A DNA stretch of 12,415 nt from a bacterium (GTDB lineage Bacteria > Patescibacteriota > Patescibacteriia > Patescibacteriales > JAKAJF01), in contig JAKAJF010000016.1 in NCBI GenBank assembly GCA_021813875.1, positions 1 to 12,415 of the forward strand. Direction: 5' to 3'. The translations under genes were made by a program, and so were the position numbers. Positions 1-7,021 of this stretch are shown piece by piece (position 1 is the stretch's first letter; each line of letters starts with the position of its first letter). Under the pieces are notes generated by a model. It did not search any database and was not told the origin of the DNA. It saw only the letters and a program-made list of their open reading frames with translations.

Positions 1-917
1 TGGATGGGAGCCGTTAAGAAGACCTTTTTCCCCCTCATTCTTTTGGACGCTATTTGGTTGAGGAAGGAGACGAATACCAGCATGACGATCGAACCGATGA
101 TAGGCAGGATCAGGGTGGTGTTGGTGAGCATAGCGATGATGCCCAAAGTCACCCCCAAGCTCATGGAGCCTGTGTCCCCCATGAAGAAACGCGCCGGGTT
201 GATATTGAACCAGAGGAACGCCAAAAGCGCCCCGACGATGACGCCGCAGAAAGTGGCCAGGTCATATTTGCCCATGGAAAAAGCGATCACGGCATAAGCA
301 CCGAAGGACGACAGGAGCACTCCCCCGGCCAGGCCGTCCAGGCCGTCGGTCTCATTGACGGAAAAAGAAGTGCTGACGATGACGAAGATGAAGATAAAGA
401 TGTACCACCAGCCGACCTTAAAATCGTTGATGAATGGCACGTGGAAAAAATCCCAACCGAGCTTGAAATAGAACCACCAAGCCCCGACGATGGCGATCAA
501 GGTATAGATCAACAGCCGGTGTCTGACCCTCAGGCCTCCGCCCGTGCCGCGGACATCCAGCCAGTCGTCGAAGAGGCCGACCAGAGCGGTCGCCACCAGA
601 GCGCCCAGAGGCAGTAGGGTCTCGGTGCGCGATAAGAAGTTGAGCTTTTGCAAGAGCGGCCAGGGCAGGAATTTGGCCAGGTAGAAAAAAAGCAGGGAAA
701 AGATAAAGACGGTCACCCAGACCAGGAGCCCACCCATGGTCGGGGTTCCGGCCTTATGGGCATGCATACTGGTGAAGACCGGGGTATCTCCGTTGCTCCT
801 TATCTGCTTTCCCAACCGGTGTTTATAGAGAAAATTGGTCAACAAAGGCGTCCAACCTATGGTAAAGAGGAAGGCCAGACCCGTAAAAAACAAAACTTTG
901 ATGATGTAAAATTCCAT
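1..917 (-). CDS. mraY: MraY, phospho-N-acetylmuramoyl-pentapeptide transferase (3' end cut by window edge)
   Basis: Membrane enzyme that transfers phospho-MurNAc-pentapeptide from UDP to undecaprenyl phosphate, giving lipid I in peptidoglycan synthesis. The frame is open from ATG at 917-915 to the left edge, giving 305 full codons with no internal stop. Visible family motifs are HKAGTPTMGG (about residues 54-63), the catalytic Asp pair in LFDDWLD (D117, D118), NETDGLDGLAGG beginning at N188, and FMGDTGS with the third catalytic Asp at D248. The translation stops at APIH, which should be the first His of the C-terminal HHH motif, so only the last few dozen residues are missing. Many hydrophobic segments fit the ten-helix fold. 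The start ATG directly follows the TAA of the upstream membrane protein (TAAATG), with no clear SD, suggesting translational coupling. Family assignment is very secure; WecA/TagO-like relatives are excluded by the MraY-type GTPTMGG and APIH motifs. Confidence 0.97.
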   Translation of the reverse strand, partial: MEFYIIKVLFFTGLAFLFTIGWTPLLTNFLYKHRLGKQIRSNGDTPVFTSMHAHKAGTPTMGGLLVWVTVFIFSLLFFYLAKFLPWPLLQKLNFLSRTETLLPLGALVATALVGLFDDWLDVRGTGGGLRVRHRLLIYTLIAIVGAWWFYFKLGWDFFHVPFINDFKVGWWYIFIFIFVIVSTSFSVNETDGLDGLAGGVLLSSFGAYAVIAFSMGKYDLATFCGVIVGALLAFLWFNINPARFFMGDTGSMSLGVTLGIIAMLTNTTLILPIIGSIVMLVFVSFLNQIASKRMRGKKVFLTAPI

Positions 918-1328
918 TTAGTAAAAATTGATCAAAGCTATGGAAGCCGTGCCTAAAAGCAGAATCAGATTGGCGAAGATGCCGCCGCCCAGAAGGACAT
1001 GGGCCAAAAATCGGTTCTTCTTGAAGACGAAGGAGACCAGGATAAAATTGATGATGATCAGGGCGGAGCCGAGCAGGGGTATCATGTAGATCTGGCCGGC
1101 CGCTCCGATCAGATTGACGCCGAAGTCGATGTTATAATGGAGGACCACCAGATCCTGGCTCGCTTGGGCGTTCATCCTATAGGCCGCCAGCCAGTCGAGC
1201 AGGTTCAGGCCGACCAGGGCGGCGGCATAGATCCTAATTCCCGAAGAGTCGAAGAGATGGGAAACGGCTGCCCATAATTTCTCCCGGCCTTCATAGACAT
1301 AAGTTAAGAATTTAGAAATATCAACCAT
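918..1328 (-). CDS. Small multi-pass membrane protein of unknown function, upstream of mraY
   Basis: A 136-residue protein whose family I do not recognise. An amphipathic N-terminus (about residues 1-28) is followed by hydrophobic stretches around residues 30-50, 70-98 and 105-135, which suggests three or four membrane segments with little soluble domain. There is no signal peptide cleavage site, metal motif or catalytic signature. The ATG at 1328-1326 has only a weak purine stretch (GTGGA) in front. Its TAA abuts the mraY ATG with zero spacing, so the two are almost certainly co-transcribed and translationally coupled; a role near lipid-linked cell-wall synthesis is inference from position only. 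It is the first gene of the minus-strand unit, divergent from the pilus operon across about 113 bases. Confidence 0.8.
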   Translation of the reverse strand: MVDISKFLTYVYEGREKLWAAVSHLFDSSGIRIYAAALVGLNLLDWLAAYRMNAQASQDLVVLHYNIDFGVNLIGAAGQIYMIPLLGSALIIINFILVSFVFKKNRFLAHVLLGGGIFANLILLLGTASIALINFY

Positions 1329-1372
1329 ATTTCCACTTTAACATACCTCTTTCGAAAATAAAAGATAAAATT

Positions 1373-1401
1373 TTCCCAGTTCCGGCCTTTTATGTTATAA
1401 T
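1373..1401 (+). promoter_or_regulatory. Predicted sigma70-type promoter of the pilus operon (extended -10)
   Basis: A perfect extended -10, TG-T-TATAAT, lies at 1393-1401 (TATAAT at 1396-1401). Seventeen bases upstream is TTCCCA (1373-1378), which matches the -35 consensus at four of six positions. Transcription would begin near 1408, giving a leader of about 34 bases before the pilB ATG. A perfect extended -10 usually needs little -35 contact, so this is the best promoter candidate in the window. A minus-strand counterpart for the mraY unit is much less clear. Confidence 0.65.
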
Positions 1402-1412
1402 AAAACCACCAA

Positions 1413-1433
1413 GGGAATTTGAGGATGATTCCC
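1413..1433 (+). promoter_or_regulatory. Leader hairpin before pilB with the SD-like GAGG in its loop
   Basis: GGGAAT (1413-1418) pairs perfectly with ATTCCC (1428-1433) around the nine-base loop TTGAGGATG. The only SD-like sequence in the leader, GAGG at 1421-1424, sits in that loop, 17 bases before the pilB ATG, which is too far for ordinary pairing in a linear leader. The stem would start about five bases from the predicted transcript 5' end. It may stabilise the mRNA 5' end or modulate initiation; this is inference. No run of T follows, so it is not a terminator. Confidence 0.4.
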
Positions 1434-1441
1434 CTATTCTT

Positions 1442-3181
1442 ATGTTCACCAACGAACAGACAAAAAAAATCTTGGAGAAAGCCGGTATCCTGGCCGGGCG
1501 GGATTTCGACGAGCAGCTCAAGAACGCCGCCGAAGAAGGCAAATCGATCGAAGATTATTTGATCGAGAAGAAAGTCCTGACTTCCTCGAGCCTTTACGAG
1601 GCCGCCGCCGCTTATTTCAACGTGCCCTTCATCAGCCTCAAGGACCAGACCATCAGGAAAGATATCCTCTTGAGCATCCCCGAGCCCTTGGCGGCCACCC
1701 ACAACCTGATCGCCTTCGATTCCGACGACAAAGAGATCAAGATCGCCGTCACCGATCCCGAAGACTTGGAAATCTTCGAATTCATCAAGAAAAAGACCGG
1801 CCTTGAGCCCAAAATCAACCTGACCACGCCGGAAAGCATCAAGGAAACTTTGAAGCAATATCATAAGACTCTGAAGGCCGAATTGAACTATCTTTCAGGC
1901 GACAACGAGCAGAAAGGCGAAACCATGGCCGGCGGCGGCGAAGATCTGAAAAAATTGGCCGAAGACCTGCCGGTCGTCAGGATCGTCGACACCCTCCTGG
2001 AATATGCCATTTTCGAAGACGCGAGCGACATCCACATCGAGCCGGAAGAGAAGGATATCGTCGTCCGCTACCGCATCGACGGCATCCTGCATAATGTCAT
2101 GGTCCTGCCCAAGTCGGCCCAACTCGGCATCATCGCCCGCATCAAGATCCTGGCCAACCTGAAGGTGGACGAACACCGCCTCCCTCAGGACGGCCGCTTC
2201 AAGATCACCAAGGATGAATATAAGGTCTCTTTCCGTGTCTCCATCATCCCGACTTTCGACGGCGAAAAGATCGTCATGCGCCTCTTGAACGAAAGGGCGC
2301 AGATCCTGACCCTGGAGCAGCTCGGCTTCCAGCCCAAGAGCTTCGAGATGGTCAAAAGAAACATCTCCAAGCCGCACGGCATGATCCTGGTCACCGGCCC
2401 GACCGGTTCCGGCAAAACTACCACCCTCTATACGGTTTTAAATATCTTGAACACTCCCAAAGTCAATATCTCCACCATCGAAGATCCGATCGAATACCGG
2501 ATGCCCCATATCAACCAGTCACAGGTCAGCCCCAAGATAGGCTACACTTTCGCCATGGGTCTGCGCGCCTTCCTCCGCCAGGATCCCGACATCATCATGG
2601 TCGGCGAGATCCGCGACGAAGAGACGGCCGAGATCGCCGTCCACGCGGCCATGACCGGCCATCTGGTGCTCTCGACCCTCCATACTAATGACGCCGTCAC
2701 CACTCTGCCCCGCCTCTCGGAGATGGGCATCCCCTCTTTCCTGATCGCTTCGACCACCAACATCATCATTGCCCAGCGTCTGGTCAGGAAGATCTGCACC
2801 AATTGCATCCAAAGCTATAAACTCGACAAACAGACCGTCGAAGAATTGACCCAGCAGCTCGACATTCCCCGTATCTTGAATAAATTAGAAAAAGAGAAGA
2901 TCATCGCCGACGCGGAAAAAGGTCTGGAATCCCTGCTCTTCTACCGGGGCAAGGGCTGCAAGCGCTGCAACAACCAGGGCTACAAAGGCAGAATCGGCAT
3001 CTACGAAACCTTGGAGATCGATGAGAAGATCTCCGAACTGATCCTGCAAAAAGCGCCGATAAACGAAATAAAGAAGCACGCGGAGGAATCAGGCGTACTC
3101 TCGATCGTCGAAGACGGTTTCATCAAGGCCAAGAACGGTATCACTACTATCGAAGAAATCATGCGTGTAACTAAAGAATAA
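1442..3181 (+). CDS. pilB: PilB/GspE-family type IV pilus assembly ATPase
   Basis: Hexameric cytoplasmic ATPase that powers pilus extension through PilC. The 579 residues fit the family. An N-terminal T2SSE_N/MshEN-like region spans about residues 1-140, followed by a linker rich in E and G. The ATPase core has the N2 signature DASDIHIEP, the Walker A box GPTGSGKTTT starting near residue 319, the Asp box TIEDPIEYR, the Walker B region DPDIIMVGEIRDEET (about 381-395), and the His box GHLVLSTLHTNDA. Four cysteines, C452/C455 and C506/C509, form the zinc-binding tetracysteine motif typical of PilB/GspE and absent from PilT retraction ATPases. The N-terminal region lacks an obvious Arg-Leu-Gly c-di-GMP motif, so nucleotide control is not supported. 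It heads the operon; the ATG at 1442 is the first in frame after the promoter. The pilC gene starts 3 bases downstream. Confidence 0.97.
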   Translation: MFTNEQTKKILEKAGILAGRDFDEQLKNAAEEGKSIEDYLIEKKVLTSSSLYEAAAAYFNVPFISLKDQTIRKDILLSIPEPLAATHNLIAFDSDDKEIKIAVTDPEDLEIFEFIKKKTGLEPKINLTTPESIKETLKQYHKTLKAELNYLSGDNEQKGETMAGGGEDLKKLAEDLPVVRIVDTLLEYAIFEDASDIHIEPEEKDIVVRYRIDGILHNVMVLPKSAQLGIIARIKILANLKVDEHRLPQDGRFKITKDEYKVSFRVSIIPTFDGEKIVMRLLNERAQILTLEQLGFQPKSFEMVKRNISKPHGMILVTGPTGSGKTTTLYTVLNILNTPKVNISTIEDPIEYRMPHINQSQVSPKIGYTFAMGLRAFLRQDPDIIMVGEIRDEETAEIAVHAAMTGHLVLSTLHTNDAVTTLPRLSEMGIPSFLIASTTNIIIAQRLVRKICTNCIQSYKLDKQTVEELTQQLDIPRILNKLEKEKIIADAEKGLESLLFYRGKGCKRCNNQGYKGRIGIYETLEIDEKISELILQKAPINEIKKHAEESGVLSIVEDGFIKAKNGITTIEEIMRVTKE

Positions 3182-3184
3182 AAT

Positions 3185-4318
3185 ATGGTTGTAAATTTAT
3201 CCATGTTAAAAAACGAAGAGCGGGTCGAACCAGAAAAGGAAACCGCCGGACCGGAAAAGCTCGGCTTCCTGCTCCGCCTTTCCCGCGTACCGCTGAAAGA
3301 AAAGCTTTTCTTCGTCCAACATCTGGGCCTTATGTTGAAGGCGGGAATTTCCATAGGTGCCGCCCTAAAAACTCTCGCCAACCAGACCACCAACAAATTG
3401 TTCAAGGCCATCCTCGAGGAAATCGCTGAAAAGGTGGAGAAGGGCGTCAGTTTTGCCGAAGCCCTCAAGACCCACGAGAAGATATTCGGCGAATTATTCA
3501 TCAACATGGTCGAAGCCGGAGAGATTTCCGGCAAGCTCGAAAACGTCTTGGGGCAGCTCTTCGTCCAGATCAAAAAGCAGAACGAACTCATCTCCAAGGT
3601 CAAAGGCGCCCTCACCTATCCGGCCGTCATCATCATCGCCATGGGCGGCATCGGTATCTTCATGATGACCGTGGTCGTCCCCAAAATCACTTCCATGCTC
3701 AAGGATTTCAACGCCGAACTGCCCCTGCCGACCAAGATTCTCATCTCCATCAGCGACGCCCTAGCCAACCACGGCATCATCGCCCTGGTGGCCCTGGTCG
3801 CCTTCATCGCCCTGGTGGCAAAAATTTTAAGCACTCCCAAAGGCAAATACGCTTTCCAATCCGTCCTATTAAAGATGCCTATCATCTCCCCCATCATCAA
3901 AAAGATCAATCTGGCCCGCTTCTCCAGGACCATCAGTTCGCTTCTCAAGACCGACATCATGATCATTAAGACCTTCCAGATAACCGCCAACGTCCTCGGC
4001 AACCTCCATTACCGCAAGGCTCTCCAGGAGATGGCGGAGAAGATCAAGAAGGGCGGACAGATCAATGAAGTCGTCAAAGAATATCCGAAATTGTTCCCTC
4101 CCGTAATAACCGAAATGATCATGGTCGGCGAGCAGACCGGCGAGCTTGATTCCATCCTCGAGGAATTGGCTGAATTTTATGAGAGCGAAGTCGACCAGAT
4201 CATGAACAACCTGCCTTCGATCATCGAGCCGTTGCTGATCCTGATCCTGGGCGCGGGCGTCGGCGCGGTGGCAGTGGCCATCATCATGCCCATGTATTCC
4301 CTCACTTCGGCCGTCTGA
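3185..4318 (+). CDS. pilC: PilC/GspF-family inner-membrane platform protein
   Basis: Polytopic platform protein that sits over PilB and couples ATP hydrolysis to pilin insertion. The 377 residues contain two GSPII_F repeats, about 42-165 and 242-365. Repeat one shows the family pattern FFVQHLGLMLKAGIS and the loop EAGEISGKLENVL; repeat two shows NLARFSRTISSLL and the matching loop VGEQTGELDSIL. Hydrophobic segments lie near residues 145-166, 198-216 and 343-370, the usual three-helix topology. In repeat two the usual small residue after LL-K/R is an Asp (LLKTDI), a minor deviation. The start at 3185 lies 3 bases after pilB with no SD; a second ATG at 3203 would remove only six residues, so the exact start is uncertain. 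Confidence 0.95.
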   Translation: MVVNLSMLKNEERVEPEKETAGPEKLGFLLRLSRVPLKEKLFFVQHLGLMLKAGISIGAALKTLANQTTNKLFKAILEEIAEKVEKGVSFAEALKTHEKIFGELFINMVEAGEISGKLENVLGQLFVQIKKQNELISKVKGALTYPAVIIIAMGGIGIFMMTVVVPKITSMLKDFNAELPLPTKILISISDALANHGIIALVALVAFIALVAKILSTPKGKYAFQSVLLKMPIISPIIKKINLARFSRTISSLLKTDIMIIKTFQITANVLGNLHYRKALQEMAEKIKKGGQINEVVKEYPKLFPPVITEMIMVGEQTGELDSILEELAEFYESEVDQIMNNLPSIIEPLLILILGAGVGAVAVAIIMPMYSLTSAV

Positions 4319-4319
4319 T

Positions 4320-4775
4320 ATGCTTCCTTTACTGAGACAAAACAAAGGCAGCCTCTTGCTAAACTTATTGATCGGTTTCGGCATCATGGCCCTGATCGCC
4401 ACCATCTCTATCCCTTATTTAAAAAAATACCAGCCGAACCTGAAGCTGGACGCGGCCGCCAGGAATCTGACTTCTGACCTGCGCTACGCCCAGCAGCTGA
4501 CCATCACCCAGCAAGTCGTCCATAAAGTCGTTCTGGACAGCTTCGACCGGAGCTATGAGATAGTCAGGGTGGACACCTCGACTTCCACCGTCAAAACAGT
4601 CAGCCTCGATCCGGAAGTCAGCTTTTCCCAGATCACGGGCCTCTCTGGCGACCAAGTCATCTTTAACGCTTTCGGAGGCGTCTCTGAATCGGGGCAGATC
4701 ATCCTTACCAATACCCAAGGTTCGACCGCGACCATCAACGTCAAACCTTCCGGCTATATCGAACTGGCCTTATGA
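4320..4775 (+). CDS. GspH/FimT-like minor prepilin with non-canonical cleavage motif (Asn at +5)
   Basis: A 151-residue prepilin-like protein. After a short leader with two basic residues comes KG|SLLLNLLIGFGIM, aligning with the class III prepilin site G|FTLIELLI: Gly10 is the -1 residue, Ser replaces Phe at +1 and Asn15 replaces the nearly invariant Glu at +5. The rest is GspH/FimT-like: the helix ARNLTSDLRYAQQLTITQQ (about residues 43-61), then a beta-rich domain ending in the usual hydrophobic-glycine pattern VKPSGYIELAL. Starts 2 bases after the pilC stop and overlaps the next prepilin by 4 bases (ATGA), so coupled translation is likely. By order it is the H member of an H-I-J-K minor pilin set. 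Prepilin identity is firm; cleavage by the usual peptidase is likely because Gly -1 is kept, but assembly behaviour is uncertain. Confidence 0.85.
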   Translation: MLPLLRQNKGSLLLNLLIGFGIMALIATISIPYLKKYQPNLKLDAAARNLTSDLRYAQQLTITQQVVHKVVLDSFDRSYEIVRVDTSTSTVKTVSLDPEVSFSQITGLSGDQVIFNAFGGVSESGQIILTNTQGSTATINVKPSGYIELAL

Positions 4776-5188
4776 TAAAAAATAAGAAAGGTTTTTCCCT
4801 GATCGAAGTCATGGTCGCCATGGCCATCCTTTCCATGGCTTTCGTGGCCCTATCGGCCGCCTTCCCCTTCGGATTGTCGGTCACCAAGGCGGCAGAAGGG
4901 TCGATGACCGCCTTTTACCTGGCCCAGGAAGAGCTCGAGCAACTGAACGCCTCGGGATACGGAAATATCGCCACAGGAACCATCGAGGCCAAGCACCGGC
5001 TTTCAAACGATCCCTCGAGCTATCTTTACGCCTACCAGCGGGAAACATCCGTCACCTATATAGACGGCAACCTCTCTTCATCCGTCTCCGACTTAGGCAT
5101 GAAAAAAATTTCCGTGACTGTTTATTACGCCGGCTCTTCCAAGACGGAGAGGACATACAATATAACCACTATCATCAGTCAAAAATGA
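4772..5188 (+). CDS. GspI/PilV-like minor prepilin
   Basis: A 138-residue prepilin with a canonical class III signal, NKKG|FSLIEVMVAMAIL: cleavage after Gly7, Phe8 at +1 and Glu12 at +5. The hydrophobic helix (about residues 8-30) continues into the amphipathic stretch AFYLAQEELEQLN, the pattern seen in GspI/PilV proteins (helix followed by A-x-x-L/E). The C-terminal part is a small beta-rich domain with SSVSDLGMKKISVTVYY and no cysteine. The start overlaps the upstream stop in ATGA, and its own stop overlaps the next start the same way, so the pilin genes form a translationally coupled chain. Role: priming component of the pilus tip complex, inferred from family and position. Confidence 0.88.
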   Translation: MIKNKKGFSLIEVMVAMAILSMAFVALSAAFPFGLSVTKAAEGSMTAFYLAQEELEQLNASGYGNIATGTIEAKHRLSNDPSSYLYAYQRETSVTYIDGNLSSSVSDLGMKKISVTVYYAGSSKTERTYNITTIISQK

Positions 5189-5757
5189 AGCCTCTTTCCG
5201 AACAACAAGGTTTTACCATCATTGAGATCCTGGTCGCTCTCTCCATCTTCGTCGTCGCCGTCCTCCTGGTCGGCTCGATGTATATCTTCGGCCAGCGTTC
5301 TTACGCCAAAGGTTCAGACGAAGCTGAGTTGGCGCAGAACGCCCGGGTCACCCTCGACCGCATGTCCCGGGAATTGCGCCAAGCGGCCGATATCGTGACC
5401 GTGCTGCCGGCTACCGATACCGATCCCCTGAATCCGCCGGCGAATGAGATCTTCTTCCAGGACGGACACGACTCGAACGCCATCACTTATTATCGCTATT
5501 ACCTGAGCGGCAATGACCTCATGCGCCAGCATAAAGAATATTATTTCTCGAGCGAACCGACGGTTTACGTGGCCTGGAACAGCGTCGACCAGGCAGGAAA
5601 CCCGCCGATCGAATCCATCATCGAAGATAACGTGGTCGGGGAATATTTCGACAATATCCAATTCTGGGGCTCCGGCGGCGAGATAAATATCGATGCTTCC
5701 CTCTCTAAGGGCCAGAAGAAGCTCCAGCTTGAAACCAGTATTTTTAAAAGGAACTGA
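5185..5757 (+). CDS. GspJ/PilW-like minor prepilin
   Basis: A 190-residue prepilin with leader ending QQG|FTIIEILVALSIF: Gly9 at -1, Phe10 at +1, Glu14 at +5. After the transmembrane helix comes AELAQNARVTLDRMSRELRQ (about residues 47-66), the signature of GspJ/PilW proteins, then a beta-rich C-terminal domain rich in Tyr and Asp. There is no cysteine, so no disulfide loop. It overlaps the upstream gene by 4 bases (ATGA) and its TGA shares one base with the next ATG (TGATG). It is the J member of the minor pilin set, expected to contact the I and K members at the fibre tip. Confidence 0.88.
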   Translation: MKPLSEQQGFTIIEILVALSIFVVAVLLVGSMYIFGQRSYAKGSDEAELAQNARVTLDRMSRELRQAADIVTVLPATDTDPLNPPANEIFFQDGHDSNAITYYRYYLSGNDLMRQHKEYYFSSEPTVYVAWNSVDQAGNPPIESIIEDNVVGEYFDNIQFWGSGGEINIDASLSKGQKKLQLETSIFKRN

Positions 5758-6980
5758 TGAAGAAAATATCCAACAACGAGACCGGAATAGCCCTGCTTTT
5801 CACCATCATGATGATGTCGCTCATCCTCTTCCTTTCTCTTTATTTCCTTAATTTTTCAGTCACTGAAGATAAGATTTCCAAAAGTCAGACGATGGGCGAC
5901 AAGACTTATTATCTGGCCGAGGCCGGCGTCAACGAGATGATCTGGAAATTGAAGAACGACCCGAATTATAAGGATAGCTTCGAGACCAATCCGAGCTGGA
6001 CGGCGAGCTTCACCAGGACGGACCCCTTCGGCGCCGGAAGCGGCTCTTACACGGTCTCGATAACCAATACCTCGCTCGCCCACGGAGAGATAACCTCTAC
6101 CGGAAGCATAGATCTGGACGGCGGCAAGGCGACTCAAAGGATCATCAAGACTTCCGTCTATAAAGCTATCGGCCAGTCGAGCATCGGCAATAATGCCGGT
6201 TACGCCGACGGCAATATCGATATTTCCTCGAGCGCGGTCAATTTTTATAATGGCAGCGCCCATTCGAACAATAACTTCATCTTGAACAACAACAGCAGGC
6301 TCTACGTCGATTCCGACCTCCAGGCGGTCGGCAATTTCCTGCCCTCCTGGACCTCGAGTACGACTATAAAAGGGATAGTCTCGGCAGCCAATTACCCGCC
6401 GGGAGCGGCCCTGGTGAATATGCCGGCGGTCGATTTCGATTCTTCAGCCACGAGCTCTTACAAGAATAAGGCGGACATAGTCTACACGGCCAACCAATTC
6501 GACAGCTTACTCAAGAACAACAACCCCCTGACCCTGGCCGGACCGATCACTTTTGTCAGCGGCGACGTGGAGATCGACAGAAAGATCGATCTGACCATCA
6601 ACGGCCTCCTGGTCGTCGACGGCACTTTCGAGGCCGGCGATACCGGCAACAGTTCCAAAGCCATCAATCTGACCGTCAATTACGCCTCCGGGACTCCGGC
6701 GGGCATCCTGGCGAAGAGCAAGGTGGATCTTACCAACTATTACGGAAACGTCGATATCCACGGCGTCATCTACGCCAACGACCAGGTGAATATCACCAAC
6801 TTCCAACCCGGCTCCTCTTCGTTCAATATCGTCGGCGGAGTAGTCGGCCGCAAATTGACCGTCACCAGCTGCTGGCAGCCTATCAATATCACCCGCGACG
6901 CCGACATCGCCGCAGTCGTCTTTCCGGCGACCGATTTCTCGCCGACCATCCTGGTCGAACATTGGGAAGAAGATTACTAA
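5757..6980 (+). CDS. PilX/GspK-like large minor pilin with beta-rich C-terminal domain
   Basis: A 407-residue protein. The N-terminus, NNETG|IALLFTIMMMSLILF, has Gly10 at -1, Ile at +1 and Phe15 at +5 instead of Glu; lack of Glu at +5 is normal for the GspK/PilX family, whose members sit at the fibre tip. The segment TYYLAEAGVNEMIWKL (about 50-65) is the typical PilX_N motif. From about residue 140 to 395 the chain is rich in Asn, Ser, Thr, Asp and short beta repeats such as GDVEIDRKIDLTINGLLVVD and YGNVDIHGVIYANDQVNI, resembling a beta-solenoid or bactofilin-like fold. Only one cysteine (TSCW) is seen. An SD-like AAGGA lies just before its ATG. It is probably the surface-exposed tip or adhesive subunit; ligand unknown. 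The prepilin call is firm, the fold of the large domain is inference. Confidence 0.85.
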   Translation: MKKISNNETGIALLFTIMMMSLILFLSLYFLNFSVTEDKISKSQTMGDKTYYLAEAGVNEMIWKLKNDPNYKDSFETNPSWTASFTRTDPFGAGSGSYTVSITNTSLAHGEITSTGSIDLDGGKATQRIIKTSVYKAIGQSSIGNNAGYADGNIDISSSAVNFYNGSAHSNNNFILNNNSRLYVDSDLQAVGNFLPSWTSSTTIKGIVSAANYPPGAALVNMPAVDFDSSATSSYKNKADIVYTANQFDSLLKNNNPLTLAGPITFVSGDVEIDRKIDLTINGLLVVDGTFEAGDTGNSSKAINLTVNYASGTPAGILAKSKVDLTNYYGNVDIHGVIYANDQVNITNFQPGSSSFNIVGGVVGRKLTVTSCWQPINITRDADIAAVVFPATDFSPTILVEHWEEDY

Positions 6981-7021
6981 AGGAGATTTATATGATATAC
7001 TTACCTTATGCTGACTTATAA
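6979..7021 (+). promoter_or_regulatory. Strong SD and nine-codon leader ORF overlapping the pilM start
   Basis: AAAGGAG (6979-6985) is followed six bases later by ATG at 6992, which opens a frame of nine codons (MIYLPYADL) ending in TAA at 7019-7021. The pilM ATG at 7008 is in another frame, 22 bases from the SD, and the tiny ORF overlaps it by 14 bases. A TGA at 6993-6995 closes the pilM frame upstream, so pilM cannot be extended to use this SD directly. The likely reading is ribosome loading at 6992 followed by termination and backward reinitiation at 7008. Whether the peptide has a function is unknown. Confidence 0.45.

Noticed and set aside
54..617. Plus-strand 187-residue acidic open frame
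   Set aside because: It lies wholly opposite mraY, whose catalytic motifs are clear on the minus strand, and its residue mix (many D, Q, E, R) is that of an antisense shadow.
1326..1380. Promoter for the mraY unit on the minus strand (TTTATC, 18 bases, TATGTT)
   Set aside because: Both boxes match the consensus poorly (three and four of six); a promoter is expected here but cannot be placed with confidence.
1304..1864. Minus-strand 186-residue open frame opposite the start of pilB
   Set aside because: It overlaps the promoter region and the pilB N-terminus and shows no domain; shadow of a codon-biased gene.
1442..1870. c-di-GMP-binding MshEN domain in PilB
   Set aside because: The N-terminal fold is plausible, but the Arg-Leu-Gly and Leu/Gln pattern of the binding motif is not visible, so no claim of nucleotide control is made.
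4316..5757. Recoding of TGA as glycine, as in some Patescibacteria
   Set aside because: TGA ends pilC and three pilin genes exactly where the next gene starts, and no in-frame TGA interrupts a conserved gene, so TGA is a normal stop.
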